Position numbers and translations under genes: made by a program. The notes beneath the pieces are model-generated. The model made no database searches, was not told the DNA's origin, and was given only the letters and a program-made list of their open reading frames with translations. From assembly GCF_009870125.1 (NCBI RefSeq), contig NC_046681.1:6585001-6649000 (forward strand): a DNA stretch of 64,000 nt, written 5' to 3'. This DNA comes from Drosophila pseudoobscura. Taxonomy: Eukaryota > Arthropoda > Insecta > Diptera > Drosophilidae. Within the stretch, counting starts at the first letter, position 1, and each line of letters begins with the position of its first letter. This document shows positions 1-11,952 of the stretch, piece after piece.

Positions 1-3000
1 AATTCGCCCTTGTTTCATTTACATAACCAGTCGCATGGCATGCGAATTCTCGCGATTCGATTTGACATTATTTCCATACTCGTAGTTGGGGTTTGTTTTC
101 AAATGTCGGCTCATTTTTGTGTCAGTTGCAAAATGTTATCAATCCCAAATCTTTTTGCATACTTGCTTGCGACCTTAATGAATTGCTTTTGGCTTCTGAA
201 GGCTAATGATGGGCTAAACCAAAGCACACATGCCTTACATGGGCACAGAAAAGTGAAAGATTGGAAAGTGTTTACGTTTAGAGCGGTCAATGTTGGCCAA
301 CAAGCGATTGTTTCAATACGATTCCGAAAGTAGTAAATGCTTCTTATCCGATCGAAAATCCACTGATATGTACGCGAAAAAATGCTTGTGGCATATTAAG
401 ATAATTTTTGCATTTCAAAATATTTAAATTTTATACACACAGCGTATAATACATTTATCTAGAATAATCTTCTCTAAGTCTATCTGTGTACATATCTATG
501 TACATATCCAAGCTAACAAAGCTCGTAGAATTCTAAAATTCCTCGCAGATAATTAATTCCATTCGGATTTATCGAATATTTGAATAAAAAGGATTACCAT
601 CTTTCCTTTATTTCTGAGATCTCTTGGCGAATTAAACATAATTCTTCGTTCTCTGCGACCATCTGGAGGAATAACTCTTATAATGAGCAAATTTTGCAAT
701 ACCCTTCGTTTCATACCGAACTGAATATTTAAAAGGTTTTGTTTCTCAAAATTACAGAATTTCAGTAGTAGATCATAGAATGTAAGTGCCCATCCATGTA
801 GGTTATATTTGGAAGCACACTTTCAAGACATTTGCAACACACCTGGTGAACAGTTGGAATCCTATGTACCGCCTGGGACACGTTTCCCACAGCCATAAAT
901 GACAGTTGAATGGATTCAAATCGAAGTTTCCATTACGCAAGAAGAACTGCAACGCCTCTATATGGTAGTTGGCTAAAAAAAGAAACCGCGGAGAAACACG
1001 CGTTGAGTATACGATAAGTATTTATGCACACAAATCACACAGTCCTTATCGGCGTCGCGATCATCCTCATCCTCACTTACATGCCTCTGAGAGTGGAATC
1101 AGGGAAAGTAAAGACACCAGCACTGCGATGAGCCCGGCCATTACTTTAGTCTCATGAAGTTCGCATTTAAATCACGTAGGAATGAGCGACACATCGGGTT
1201 AAATGGGAGGCTCGCTTCTAATTGAGTGCGCCACTCGGTTGTGGTTGTGGGGTACTGTGCCAGTAGTTATCAGGCCGTAGACTAAGAGCTTTTTAAAAGC
1301 TGCGTCCGCGCAAGAAGCGAATGAAAAAATGAAAAACTACCGAAAATGGCACTCACGAACGACCCGGCACCGGGTCTGCGGCTGGGTGACATTGCTTTGA
1401 GGGGAGTCGGTTGTTGTTGGTTTTCATACAAGTATTTCGGTTTCATGTGCAGTGGTGTTGCGTGTAGCCGAAACCCCGATTTCCATATCATTGCACAGGC
1501 TTCGCTACACTCAGAGAAGCGCCAGATAATCCACTTCAAATCGAACGGATAGAACGGGCTTTTCTTATCCAATAGTAATTCAACAATCTTTGGGCTTGTA
1601 TCAAGAGTTCCCTTTTAAGATAGGACTTTTATTATTTAATCGCGTTAGTAGATCATAATTTGAGTCAAAGGTTTCCATTTCAAATCCATGCAGTTTCAAC
1701 CAAGTTCGTTTGATTTTCAAAGAAAACTCTACCTTTCTACAGTGAATTTCTCTTGGTGTTTTATTATCGACGACAGATTTGAATGGGTTTCACAATTCTC
1801 TATATCGTTGTACGCAATTATTGATTGCAACACTTGGCCACCTGCAGGCTCCAGCATCATCCATGCACAGCCGAGAAGAATGAGAAGACCTGCAGGCGGA
1901 GCTTTTAAACAAGACACCGACAACGGATAAATAAATTAAAAAATTAATGCTTTGCTGAAAAGTGTGCCATTGATCTTGATTAATATGTGTAAATAATTAT
2001 ATATTTGAGGGAATTTTTTAAAATATCAATACAAAGCTCATACTATTTCTTTTTATTCTTTATTTTGGGGCCATGGTCTTACCTGGCCGGCTCTTATTTC
2101 CGACTTTTCCCAGAGGTGTTTATCTGAGGTGAAACAGATGGCATCTTCAGCCGATTCTCCTTCACGTTTTGCAATAGTTTGAGAGACAACCCAGCCCCGA
2201 GTTCACGAACTGGCAAAGAAAAATAAAAGGTACTCGTAAAAAGCATTGTCAGCCAATGCAGATGCAGTAGCAATTAATTCTGGCCACGGCCAAGGCAGAG
2301 AAAAGCCAAGAGACAAGTTACAATTAGGGAGTGCCCAGTCCGAAAAAAAGGGAATGACATAAAATGCTTTTCCGCGACTGCCGACAGACGGAGTTTTCCA
2401 AGCACTTGTAAACGAAAGCAAACAATGTTGGGCCTGGCTAATGCAGCTGATTGAAAGTAATGAGCTCGTTGGCCTATAACACCACAAAACGAGGCTAAAG
2501 TCAAATAGAGGCAGCAAAACATTTAGAGTTTTGATATACTCGAAGCATTGTAATGGAAGGGAAAATGAAAATGCAATGCAAATGAAAATGAAAACGAAAA
2601 CTGTGAAGTGCAGTGAGAAGACAACCCAGAGGACCGCAATTGTTTTAGTTTTTTCATGTTTGGCATTCTATACTCTTTGTTGAAGATGGGTATATGGAAA
2701 AATGTGCAAAGAATGAACTACCGTAACCTCTATTAAAATTTGAGGTAGCACTGGAGCACTGACTTCAATGGTCTATAATCATAGAAAGCGTATCAAAGAT
2801 TCGTCATTAGCCACTATTGCCCCTTCTTTTTCCTGGGGTTTTCTTTTGTCTGTCATGGTTGCAGACTTTAGCCAATCTGCTGTATCGTTTCCACCTTACC
2901 TGCGGTTATTGTTTTGGATGGTTCATTCATCTGGCCATGGTTAATGCAGAATAGGTGGGGATTGCATAACAGTTTCCTGACTTGCAGTGATACTGAACTA

Positions 3001-6000
3001 GTTTTTATATCGCTCGATGTTGTCCACCTGCCATTGTTTTCAGTGCAAGTTTTAGTCCCAGGTAGTTACTGGGATGACTTGCATTGCCACCTTCAAAATT
3101 TCGCTAATTAGTTAAAGAAATTGCTCAAATTGATTTGAAAATTTGCTGCAATTTTCAATATCATTTGCAACAGAAATTAACCAGCCTAGAAAACCGAAAA
3201 CATGTCTGTAGCTTTGCTTTACCAATTACTCAATTTAAAAATATAAATTAATAATCCATAACCAACGCTAGTTAAATTTTCTCATGTGAATTTTAATTTT
3301 CTTTAGAGCACAAATTTCGTGAGAAATTTGGTGTGATATGAGGCGTAACGTAGGCTGAAATATCGTCGAATATAGTGCGAATAGTTTTCGAATTACGATA
3401 CTCAAAGAGTAGAGGGACATAGTATTAATTTTGTGGGGAACTCACTTTCGGCAGCTAGCTCCTTTCTCCCTTTTCGGCGAGTGAGTGCGGGGAGTGTGCA
3501 GCGAGGTATGTAAAATAAAAGTATATGTTTTTAGCCTTTAACACTTATAAATTTTAAGTTATAATACTTACTACTGCAGTTAGTGTGTGTGTGCCGGATT
3601 CATTTTAATCCTGAAACTTGGTGTTGCGGATAAATGCTGCGAATTTGGAAATTTCATATATGTTGCGAAGACAATGTTACGAAGAATGTTGCTGATGAAT
3701 GTTGCGAACTTTGGAATTGCAGATTCCATTTATTGCCGCCGCGCCACGAGTAGTTCGTGGCGCTGGCGTAATAATTGTAAATTTAATTTTCTAAAATATT
3801 TAAGAGAATAAGTATTTAATTTGGTTTCCTTGGGTTCCGCATTTCCTTCTTTTGCGTTTTCTTAAACTCCTCCCACCACCCCTCAGCATTGCCATTTCCT
3901 AGTCCACTCATCCATTTCAATGCATAGTTAAATCCAATTACAATTTAATTTTATTGACCAACAATCGTAAGAGCCTACCCACAAAAAATACAATCAAGAA
4001 TAGAATTCCACGGAATCGTTTTCGTTACTTATGCAAGTCCCAATCAATTTTCAATTTTCCGCCTACACTCGACGGATTCATTGAGGAAATAATCAGGAAG
4101 AGCTTAGGCTACTTACAGCTTTTCTTCGTAGTTTAGAACTGGCGCAAACTTGCGATGCTTTTCCACGGGTCTAATCAAAATGAGCCATAAATTCCAGCTC
4201 GAGGGACAGAGAGAGAGAATGAGGGAGTGGAAAACTGCTTGCGCTTTTGTTTTTCCTTTGGCTTTTCCTTTGGCCCAACTTTACTAATTAATTGTGCACT
4301 TGAGAATTTTAAGCAAACTCTAAAACTTGCCAGGATACGACAGGAAAAAAGCCAGTGGGCAGGGAAGAGGAGGAAGAGATTGCGAATGTGAGGTGTTTGG
4401 CACTGGCAAAGTTGACGAGTAAATAAACTAACAATTTTTCCTACTTAATTAACAAAATTGTTTTAATGCTCTTCCACACCCTTTGCCACGCTCCACAGGA
4501 ATGCCAAGTGAGGCGTTTAGCGATGACGGCGGCGACGGTGGCTGTCAACATTGACAGAATAACAGACTGGCTAAATGACTGAGCAAACAAGACTGAAGTA
4601 TGAACGGGCCAGAGGCAGTGCCAACTCAATAATTAAACTTGCAGCAGGCATGTAATGGAGCCCGAAGAGAGCTGGGATGAAGAGGATGTGGAAAGGATGC
4701 TGAAAAAATGCAGAAAGACATGGTTATATTTGCGATTCATCATCAAATACCCGCATTTATGGGATTTATGTTATTTACGTGGGGAAATGCGGCTCGGACG
4801 ACCTGGTTCGTGGCTTATTTCGATTGTTATACTTTGTATGCCGCCAAAGACCCAATTCCGTTTTATGGGGAATGAAGTTGGCATTATCATATAAAGGAGT
4901 TTTTGCCCCGGGCAATATCGAATGCATTGGATGGACAATTTCTCTGCTTACATTGGCCACTTGGCAGAACAATAAATCGCGACTTTCGGTGCAGGGCAGC
5001 GGCACCGACAGCTTGCACAGCGCAGCAGCTTATGAATTGCATTACAAAGTCGCATAAATTGTCGTATTCGCACTGCGCCAAAGAATGCGCAACAAATCGC
5101 CTGGCGCCCAAATGCATCTATCATCAGCAAAAAGTCGCATTCATTGCGAAAATTCAATCTGATGTCGGGAAGCGCGAGAATTATGAGCTCAGGCTCGGAT
5201 CGCACTAGGAGCTCCGAGTGGGGGTGTAGCTCCACTTCGCCGGAGAGCCGGAGGAGATGGCGTGAAGCTTTCCGGCTGAATTATGCGGACGTTTTGACAA
5301 GCTCTTTTTCCGCTCAGCTTTCCATTGACTTTTAATGGCTCCGCCTCGCATTATTGAGATTTACAGCTTGTGGATTTATTGGCCATCCAGATATGGTTTA
5401 TGCAAAGGCACCGCAAAGGCAGCAGCAGAGGACAGAGGACAGAGGGAGGACAGTGAAGGTAAAAAGCGACTTTCCATATCGAAATATATGGTTTGGTGAA
5501 AAGGCAGGAAAGTTTGATGGATATTTTATAATGCAAGAGTAGATAGGTATTTCCCAGATACACTCTAGATAGTATTCATTGCAAAACACACATTTATCGT
5601 GTATAAAGAAACATTTACCCACTGGCACGGCCCTTACATAGAACTGGATCTGTAATAATCTGAAGATTTAGCTGTGTTCCTGCAATTTATCAAGCATAAT
5701 CCGCTTTTCAACGACTCTTTAAAAGTTTTCATCCCAATTTGACCGTGGACCAACCCTCACGATCCCATTTCCACCTAAATCAGCTCAAATTTACTGCCTC
5801 CAGTCTATCAGCGACGGATTTATACATGTTAATTAACACTCTTGTTGTTGCCGTACCCGTACCCCCAAAAAAATACATTAGATCCCAAAGCCATTCATAA
5901 TACGCACGAGCATTTGGAAGAGCATATGGGCGGGTCCCTCGTTCCGGCCCACCTATGTCAACAAAAGGCGGACAAAAAGGACAATTAAACCCTTTGGAAA

Positions 6001-7198
6001 AAGCCAAGCAGCAGACAAAAGGAGGCAAATACAAGCAAACACGGAGCAATAAAAAGCCGACGGAGATGGGATGGCCACGGCAGGAGCTTTGAAGGTCAAG
6101 AAGGGAGGTTGAGGATGAGGTTGAGCAAACAACGATTTATTGGATACTCCGGCTGGATTTTCACAGCATTTTATCGTCTTCAGACGGACTGATGCAATAA
6201 ACAATTGCCACACAGAAGGCAGTGGCAGAAGCAGAGGCTCCTGGAAAACATATTTAGAATTTTCTTAAGTAAATTATTGCAAAAATCGACAGTCAGTCAG
6301 AGAGGCAGACAGGCGCACACAGGCAGACCAGGAAGGCAGCGGAAGCTCAAATGGGCGCAAAAATGTCATTAAACGGCAGCCACGACAAGGAGCCCGGGAC
6401 CGCCTGCAATGCTCGCCGGAGTGCGGGAAAGTTGTTGTTTCCGTTTCCGCCGGAGCATAGGTCCTTTTGAAATGCCAGCGACAACGACATCGTCCCCTGC
6501 CCCGGATCCAGCCGTCCACAGCTTCTGTGTGCCTTCTGTCTTTGGGGCTTGAAGCTCATTTGCGAGGTTGCCACTGCAAATATTTGCTTAGCCCTTTTGC
6601 ACTCGGTCCAAACGATTACCGGAGTGGGCTGGCGGAAGCCTGCTGTTTGTCTGTTTTCGTTAGATATTTGGTCTTCTTGATATGGCGATACTTAACCCTT
6701 TAATGACTGACAGGCAGCTGGCATTTCTTATGTTATTGCCGAGCACTTTCCAGTATAAGCTTCTGCGATACGAAATGTAGAGATATGAAATGTCTGCTAT
6801 TGCCCTAATATCGTGCTTCATTCCTTTTTATTGATGCCACCCTCGAAAACAATGTTTTTTTGCGAGTTTTTATTCTGTTGGTTGTTTTATAATAACAAAG
6901 TCTTCTAGTAGGGGTCTCACTAGGATGGTATTAATATATGCGTATGGATCGTACCGTTCTTAGACCATTGCTTTCAACTACTACACAAATCTTTTAGGTC
7001 TGTCGAACTGCCAAACACGTAATGACAAAAGACTTCTGTCAACTCTATGTGCTCTATACTCTGTATAATATATAAACAAACGTCTAAAGTTTCGTATGGC
7101 TTTTGGAAGTTAGTCCTCATTCAAATTTATTATTTTCAGGTAACTTTTGCTGGCAACTCAGATTGTCAACTTATCATAGAAACGACTGCCATAAAAAT
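1..7198. other. gene-free left flank
   Basis: I see no supportable gene here. Open frames are short, overlap on both strands and show no domain, signal peptide or splice pattern. The DNA alternates AT-rich stretches with more GC-rich blocks (about 1.3-1.5, 4.6-5.3 and 5.9-6.6 kb) that could be conserved noncoding or regulatory sequence. A purine-rich tract with repeated AAATG units lies at about 2555-2605. This could be intergenic DNA or a large intron of a gene outside the window. Confidence 0.5.
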
Positions 7199-8410
7199 AT
7201 GAAAATGAAATTATTCGTTGCTGTCCTGATGCTCGTGCAGCTCCTATGGGCAACTGTCGAGGTGGAGGACAAGCCTGGTGGCCTCTCGAATGTGACCCAG
7301 ATCACCGAGGCGAACATCAACAGCACAATGTTCTCGAACGAAGTGGTGTTCCTCAACTTCTACGCGGATTGGTGCCACTTCAGCAGGCGCTTGGTGCCCA
7401 TATTCGAGCACGCTGCCACACAGCTGAAGCTGGAGTTTCCAGAGCCTGGCAAAGTGCAGCTCGGACGGGTGGATTGTGTTAAGGAGCCGGCGCTGGCTGA
7501 TCTCTATGATATAAAGAAGTTCCCGACGCTGCGTCTGTTCTACAGGGGCCAGCCGGTACGCCGGGAGTATCGGGGATTGAGGACCACCGAGGCCCTTGTG
7601 AAATTTGTAAAGTCTCAGCTTCGCTCAAAGATTTTCGAGTTCAAAGATCCGGATGATCTAGTCAGGATAGATCCTAAAAGACGGGCCGTCATCGCCTACA
7701 TTTCGGACACTGACAGTCTGGACTATGGGATCTACCAAATGATGGCGGATCGCTTTAAAAACGACTGTGACTTCTATTTGCGCATCGGGGACTATATGGA
7801 GCACGAAAAATTCCCCAAAAAACTTCCCGCTCTGGTGTTCCGTCCGGACATCGCCCGGACTCACGGACAGGACGAACTCTATGGAGGCAGTCTCTCAGAC
7901 CCCTGGCAAGTAGAGCCCTGGATATTGGACAAGTGCGTGCCTCTAGTGCGGGAGGTGAACTTCGCGAACGTGGAGGAGTTGATCGAGGAGAGGCTGCCGC
8001 TTCTGCTGCTCTTCCATTTGCCCGAGGACGTGCCGTCCATTAAGGACTTCAAGTCAATTGTGGAAATGCAGCTTGCCGATCAACGGAGACAGTTCAACTT
8101 TGTCACTGTCGATGGCTGGAAGTTCGAGCACTCCGTGAAGCACATGGGCCTGTCTGCCAAGGACCTGCCCATTATAGCCATCGACTCCCTCAAATTTATG
8201 TATCCATTCCCCAAATTTTCGGACATGTACATACCGGGCAAACTCAAGCAGTTCATGCAGGATTACAGCAGTAACCAAACCGCTGTGAACGTTAAGGTAA
8301 TTGAACAGAAGACCAAAGATGCCAAGGATGCTCCTTCATTGCCTGTGTCCACCTTCAAGGAGCTGGGTCCCTCAAAGCATCGTTACTCGTTGCTCCACGA
8401 CGAGCTCTAA
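7199..8410 (+). CDS. ERp44-like ER thioredoxin-fold protein
   Basis: This encodes a 403-residue member of the protein disulfide isomerase family closest in layout to ERp44, which retains Ero1 and unassembled secretory proteins in the ER by forming mixed disulfides. A signal peptide (about residues 1-20) is followed by a thioredoxin domain (about 30-140) with the active-site motif CHFS at 59-62 and a cis-Pro region in KKFPTLRLF. Two redox-inactive thioredoxin-like domains fill about 150-370. The protein ends in HDEL, an ER retrieval signal. The second active-site residue is Ser rather than Cys, as in ERp44 (CRFS in mammals), so it should trap rather than isomerise clients. I chose ATG 7199 because it starts the signal peptide; the open frame upstream has no ATG. 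The sequence TTTTCAG at 7133-7139 could be a 5' UTR splice acceptor. A poly(A) signal AATAAA lies at 8449-8454. D. melanogaster CG10029 or CG9911 would be the candidate counterparts; I cannot tell which. Confidence 0.88.
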   Translation: MKMKLFVAVLMLVQLLWATVEVEDKPGGLSNVTQITEANINSTMFSNEVVFLNFYADWCHFSRRLVPIFEHAATQLKLEFPEPGKVQLGRVDCVKEPALADLYDIKKFPTLRLFYRGQPVRREYRGLRTTEALVKFVKSQLRSKIFEFKDPDDLVRIDPKRRAVIAYISDTDSLDYGIYQMMADRFKNDCDFYLRIGDYMEHEKFPKKLPALVFRPDIARTHGQDELYGGSLSDPWQVEPWILDKCVPLVREVNFANVEELIEERLPLLLLFHLPEDVPSIKDFKSIVEMQLADQRRQFNFVTVDGWKFEHSVKHMGLSAKDLPIIAIDSLKFMYPFPKFSDMYIPGKLKQFMQDYSSNQTAVNVKVIEQKTKDAKDAPSLPVSTFKELGPSKHRYSLLHDEL

Positions 8411-8448
8411 GCTGTGAGCAATAGCCTCTCTTCTGCATTTGATGTTTC

Positions 8449-8454
8449 AATAAA
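8449..8454 (+). terminator. poly(A) signal of the ERp44-like gene
   Basis: AATAAA lies 39 bases after the stop codon, in the usual position for a short fly 3' UTR. Confidence 0.75.
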
Positions 8455-11304
8455 GTTCTCCTAGATCCCTGAAACTTCATTTACCCCTACGATGCATGCA
8501 ATTTCGAACCTTGTCAATCGTTAGTTGAATCGTTCTTTAGCTCCCCTCTTTATTCTCGTGTGAATCTCTCGGAATACTCCTGTTGGGCATTACCGTGCAG
8601 TGCACACCCTTTTCAGATGGACAAGTCGAAAGCATCACTTGCAGCACAGTGTAGTTCAGCCGGAAGCCGCAGAGTGGAACTTGGAGCAGCACGGAAAAAT
8701 AGTTTACTTTGGCAACACGGCAAAGAACAAATTGCCTGCAACTAAACATAATGGTTAAACAGACACCTGCTCAAGGCGCCACTCCACTCGGTAAAATCAC
8801 TTGAGCGGCTCCCAGGCGGGGCTCCCATTCTTTCTCTGTCGGGGAAGAGCCAAGCCCAGCCCCGCCCTGCCCAGCCCAGCCCAGCCCAGCCCAGCCCAGT
8901 CGATGCTCCGAGCAGCCCGAGCTCCCGACCCCTCTCGACATAATTTGCTGTGGTTTTGCATTTACTTTGCATCTCAAGCACGCTTGAGGCCACGGCTGAT
9001 GCTCCTACTGCTTCTACTCGTGCACCCGGGAACTCCGGCAGCTCCAGATCCAGAGAGATCCAGTCGGCATTAGCCGGCTTGCTCCTTGACTGCGACGGAG
9101 GAGGCTCCTACCACTGCTGGTTCTGTGCCTTGTGCAGCTCCTTGCACTTCCGTTTCCGTTCCGTTCCGGCTGCCCCTTGCCACCTACCGCTCCGGGTCGA
9201 GCGTTTCAGTTTGTTGGCTTTCTTCGTGCTCGCTGCATTTTCATCCTGTTTGCAATCACTTCAGCTCCGTGGTTGCCCTTGTGGCGGAGCCTGGGCTTCA
9301 ACTGGAGCAGGATGTGTCTTCTCGTGCTGTTGTTGGGGCTTGTTCTGCGTTGTCTTTCCTGTTTTGGGTTTTTAAGTTGTTTGCCATTTGCACAAACATA
9401 TGCGCATATCTAATTTGCAATTGTTTTTCCTTCGCTACGGATTTGAATGTCTTAAATTACACTGCACGAAAATGGTGCGATTAAATAGTTTCCTGGTATT
9501 TCAGTGTGCATTATTGTGCTCGTCAATTTGTCTGCAGTGTATTGCAGTGTCTCAGAGCAAAGGACTCTTCCTATTGCCGTTTCCAGAAGAGGAGAAGTTC
9601 ACAATCCACAGTGGCTTCCTCTAACAGTCTCTTCTGTGAAGCTATAGCCCCTTCTTTAATGCAGATAATGTGCCGGCGATCGGTAAGTGGTTGGGAGATG
9701 GGTCACAGACTGATATACTTCTTTGCAGACTGATAGGAGGATAGAACGTTGGTCTTCCGGTTGCCAGTTGGTCATGTATCTGGGCTGAGCAGTTTCCCCC
9801 TTAAGAAGTAAATTTACTGAGAACAACGATGATGTCTCCAAGTGTGTCCCCTTCCCCAACCAAGTGCAACATGTTGATTAGTGATTTCATAAAATTAGTA
9901 CAATTTTGTGCAGTGTTCGCCCGTACATGTACTTGCAGGCTCCGTCTCAGACTTGGGACTCGTCTCCCTTGGCTTTCGTAGCTCGAACACACGCGCATCA
10001 ACCATTTGAACAACAAGTTCGAGCTCATTTACACGAAAAGAAGTAGAACAAGACCGAGGCAGGGGTAGAGGAAGAAGCGGAGGCAGAGGCAGAGGAGTTT
10101 CGGGAATACATCCTCCGGAGAGAAACAAGAGCGGGACGGGACAGAGGGAGGGCTGACTTTTGTGAAACTATTTTTACTTGGTTTTTAATTTAATTAGCAC
10201 TCAATTTGCACGGGTCCTGATGTGTGTGCTCACTTTACTCCATTAGCAGCCGTTTCCGAGGAGGTTGGGGTAAATATGATTTCCAACTTTTCGCTTTTCT
10301 TTTGAGTCGGCAGCAAAAGTTGTGCGCTGCCTCCTCCTTTTAATTAAACGCATTAAAATGATTTGCATTCGCCCGTGCAGAAGGTGGCAGCCTTTGGAGC
10401 CTTTGGAGCCTTTGTGTCCCAGCTCCTGGCAAACGCTGGCTCTTATTTAATTAAGCTCAATTTATTAATTGTTGGCCTCCGCCCAAAATGACTTTGCCAT
10501 CCTTTGGGGCCTGCTGGCCAGAAGGTGGAGCCTGCATTTGGCACTTGGATTAGAATCGGACTGCATGATTGATTGTCGGAGCTCCGAGGCACGCTAGTCC
10601 GTGGGGAGGCGCCCTGCCGGCCCTGGACACGTGTGACGTGGGGCCTGTTGACACAGGTGTTGGTGGCCTTTCATTCTGATTGTAATTGTAATTTTTCCAA
10701 ATGAGTTCTGTACTCCCAGGAAGCTTTGTCAGGCGCAGAGGGAGATTTGTATCTGTTAGCCTGACTTTGATCTGTGCCCTCGTTGTGCTCGCATGACAAT
10801 TGTTTGCCTTCCGCTGAAGCTCTTCCATTCCTTTCCTGCTTAAGCAAACTTTTCTGCATTCTCTATTCAACGAGAGTTTTCTGACTTTGAAGTTGGCTGG
10901 GAAAAACATTTCCTTTTAATGAGCTTGTTTCCCCAGCAACTCCTTCGCGGCGCAGGGAATATTCCCCTTCACGCTGGGGCTTTTGCCAACTTTTGAGTCT
11001 TTCGATAAATGCATAAATACATTTCTAAAAAGTAAGTAAGCTATGATATCTCCTCTCGCCTGGGTCGGGGCCTACTCCAGCATATGACCGAAATGTCGAC
11101 ATATCTGTGGTATCTTTTATCTTTTATCTGTGCTTGACAAACATCGTGTATGAGGCTAATTTAGTATGGGGTTTCGTTTGATATAAAGATTGTCTTAATC
11201 GTGGACAGTATCTTGTAGGGAGATCCAAAGATCAGAGACATTTTGTTTCTTATCGGCTATACTGTATTATTAATTGATGAGACTCTTCGTGTAAAAGATT
11301 CTAT
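8455..11304. other. intergenic region with CCCAG minisatellite
   Basis: No gene is supportable. It contains a pentanucleotide tract at 8853-8899 and a GC-rich, pyrimidine-rich stretch at about 9.0-9.4 kb. Open frames there reflect base composition and have no recognisable domain. Confidence 0.5.
8853..8899. repeat. (CCCAG)n minisatellite
   Basis: A tract of tandem CCCAG units, about six perfect copies with imperfect copies to the left. Such GC-rich pentamers expand and contract by slippage. Confidence 0.85.
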
Positions 11305-11906
11305 TCACAGTTCAATCTCCACGAACTGGTTCTTCTTCAGGCACAAATAACTTTCCGACTCAATCTTCTTCGCCTGACACACAAAAGGGAACTGGTGGAA
11401 GTCGCATTGGGTATTGTGGTATCCGAATCCATTGTTGTTCGCATAGGCCACACACTCGTGGGCGGTGGCATTGTTCGGCTGATTTGGAGCCCATTGGGCA
11501 TAGGCCAAGGGCCCGCCATCGTGGCTCAGGACAAAGTGCCCGTTGGTTCCCAGCGATGTGATGCCCGTCCATATGGAGTCCGTCCAGCCGTTGGAGAAGG
11601 GCAAGCCCAGGACCTTCAAGCTGGCTGTCACCACCTTCATGTCCTTTTCATCATCGAAGACGACCAGAGTGGAGTTCAGCGTGAAGCACCGGCGATGGGC
11701 ATTGAACCAGTTCTCCTGAAAGATCGTATCGTATCAGCTCCATGCCCGTATGGTAGGCTTCAGTAGGAGTTTACCTTCTCTAGGGATACGTAGTAGCATT
11801 TCTCCTCTATAAGTGTGAATCCAGGTGGACAGCCGATCTTGACCTGCGACAATGCGGCAGTGAAGAGTCCGAAGAGCCAAAGGAAGATCTTCAAAAGATG
11901 AGCCAT
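11305..11906 (-). CDS. secreted C-type lectin domain protein
   Basis: A 180-residue single-domain C-type lectin made from two exons: 11775-11906 and 11305-11715, joined in phase 0 across a 59-base GT-AG intron. A signal peptide (about 1-20, MAHLLKIFLWLFGLFTAALS) precedes the lectin fold. The six cysteines at 26, 37, 54, 132, 148 and 157 fit the long-form pattern (26-37, 54-157, 132-148). WTGI at 93-96 stands for the WIGL motif. The sugar and calcium loop reads WAPNQPNN (119-126), between the EPN (mannose) and QPD (galactose) types. The usual WND triplet before the fifth Cys is replaced by YHNTQ, so calcium or sugar binding may be weak. Drosophila has many such secreted lectins, in immunity and in seminal fluid; which applies here is unknown. 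A TATA box lies just upstream. Confidence 0.88.
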
Positions 11907-11942
11907 GGTAAGCAAGTGGTTGCGTTCCCAGGTCTTCGCTGC

Positions 11943-11952
11943 TTTTTATATA
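11943..11952 (-). promoter_or_regulatory. TATA box of the lectin gene
   Basis: On the minus strand this reads TATATAAAAA, 37-46 bases upstream of the lectin start codon. The 5' UTR would be very short. Confidence 0.6.

Noticed and set aside
3587-3811. 74-codon plus-strand frame with many Cys
   Set aside because: It contains a local GAATGTTGCGAA-type repeat and no domain, and lies in gene-free DNA. It reads as chance.
8950-9375. 141-codon frame rich in Cys, Ser and Leu
   Set aside because: It has pyrimidine-rich composition, no ATG-linked signal peptide or spliced partner, and overlaps two other open frames of similar quality.
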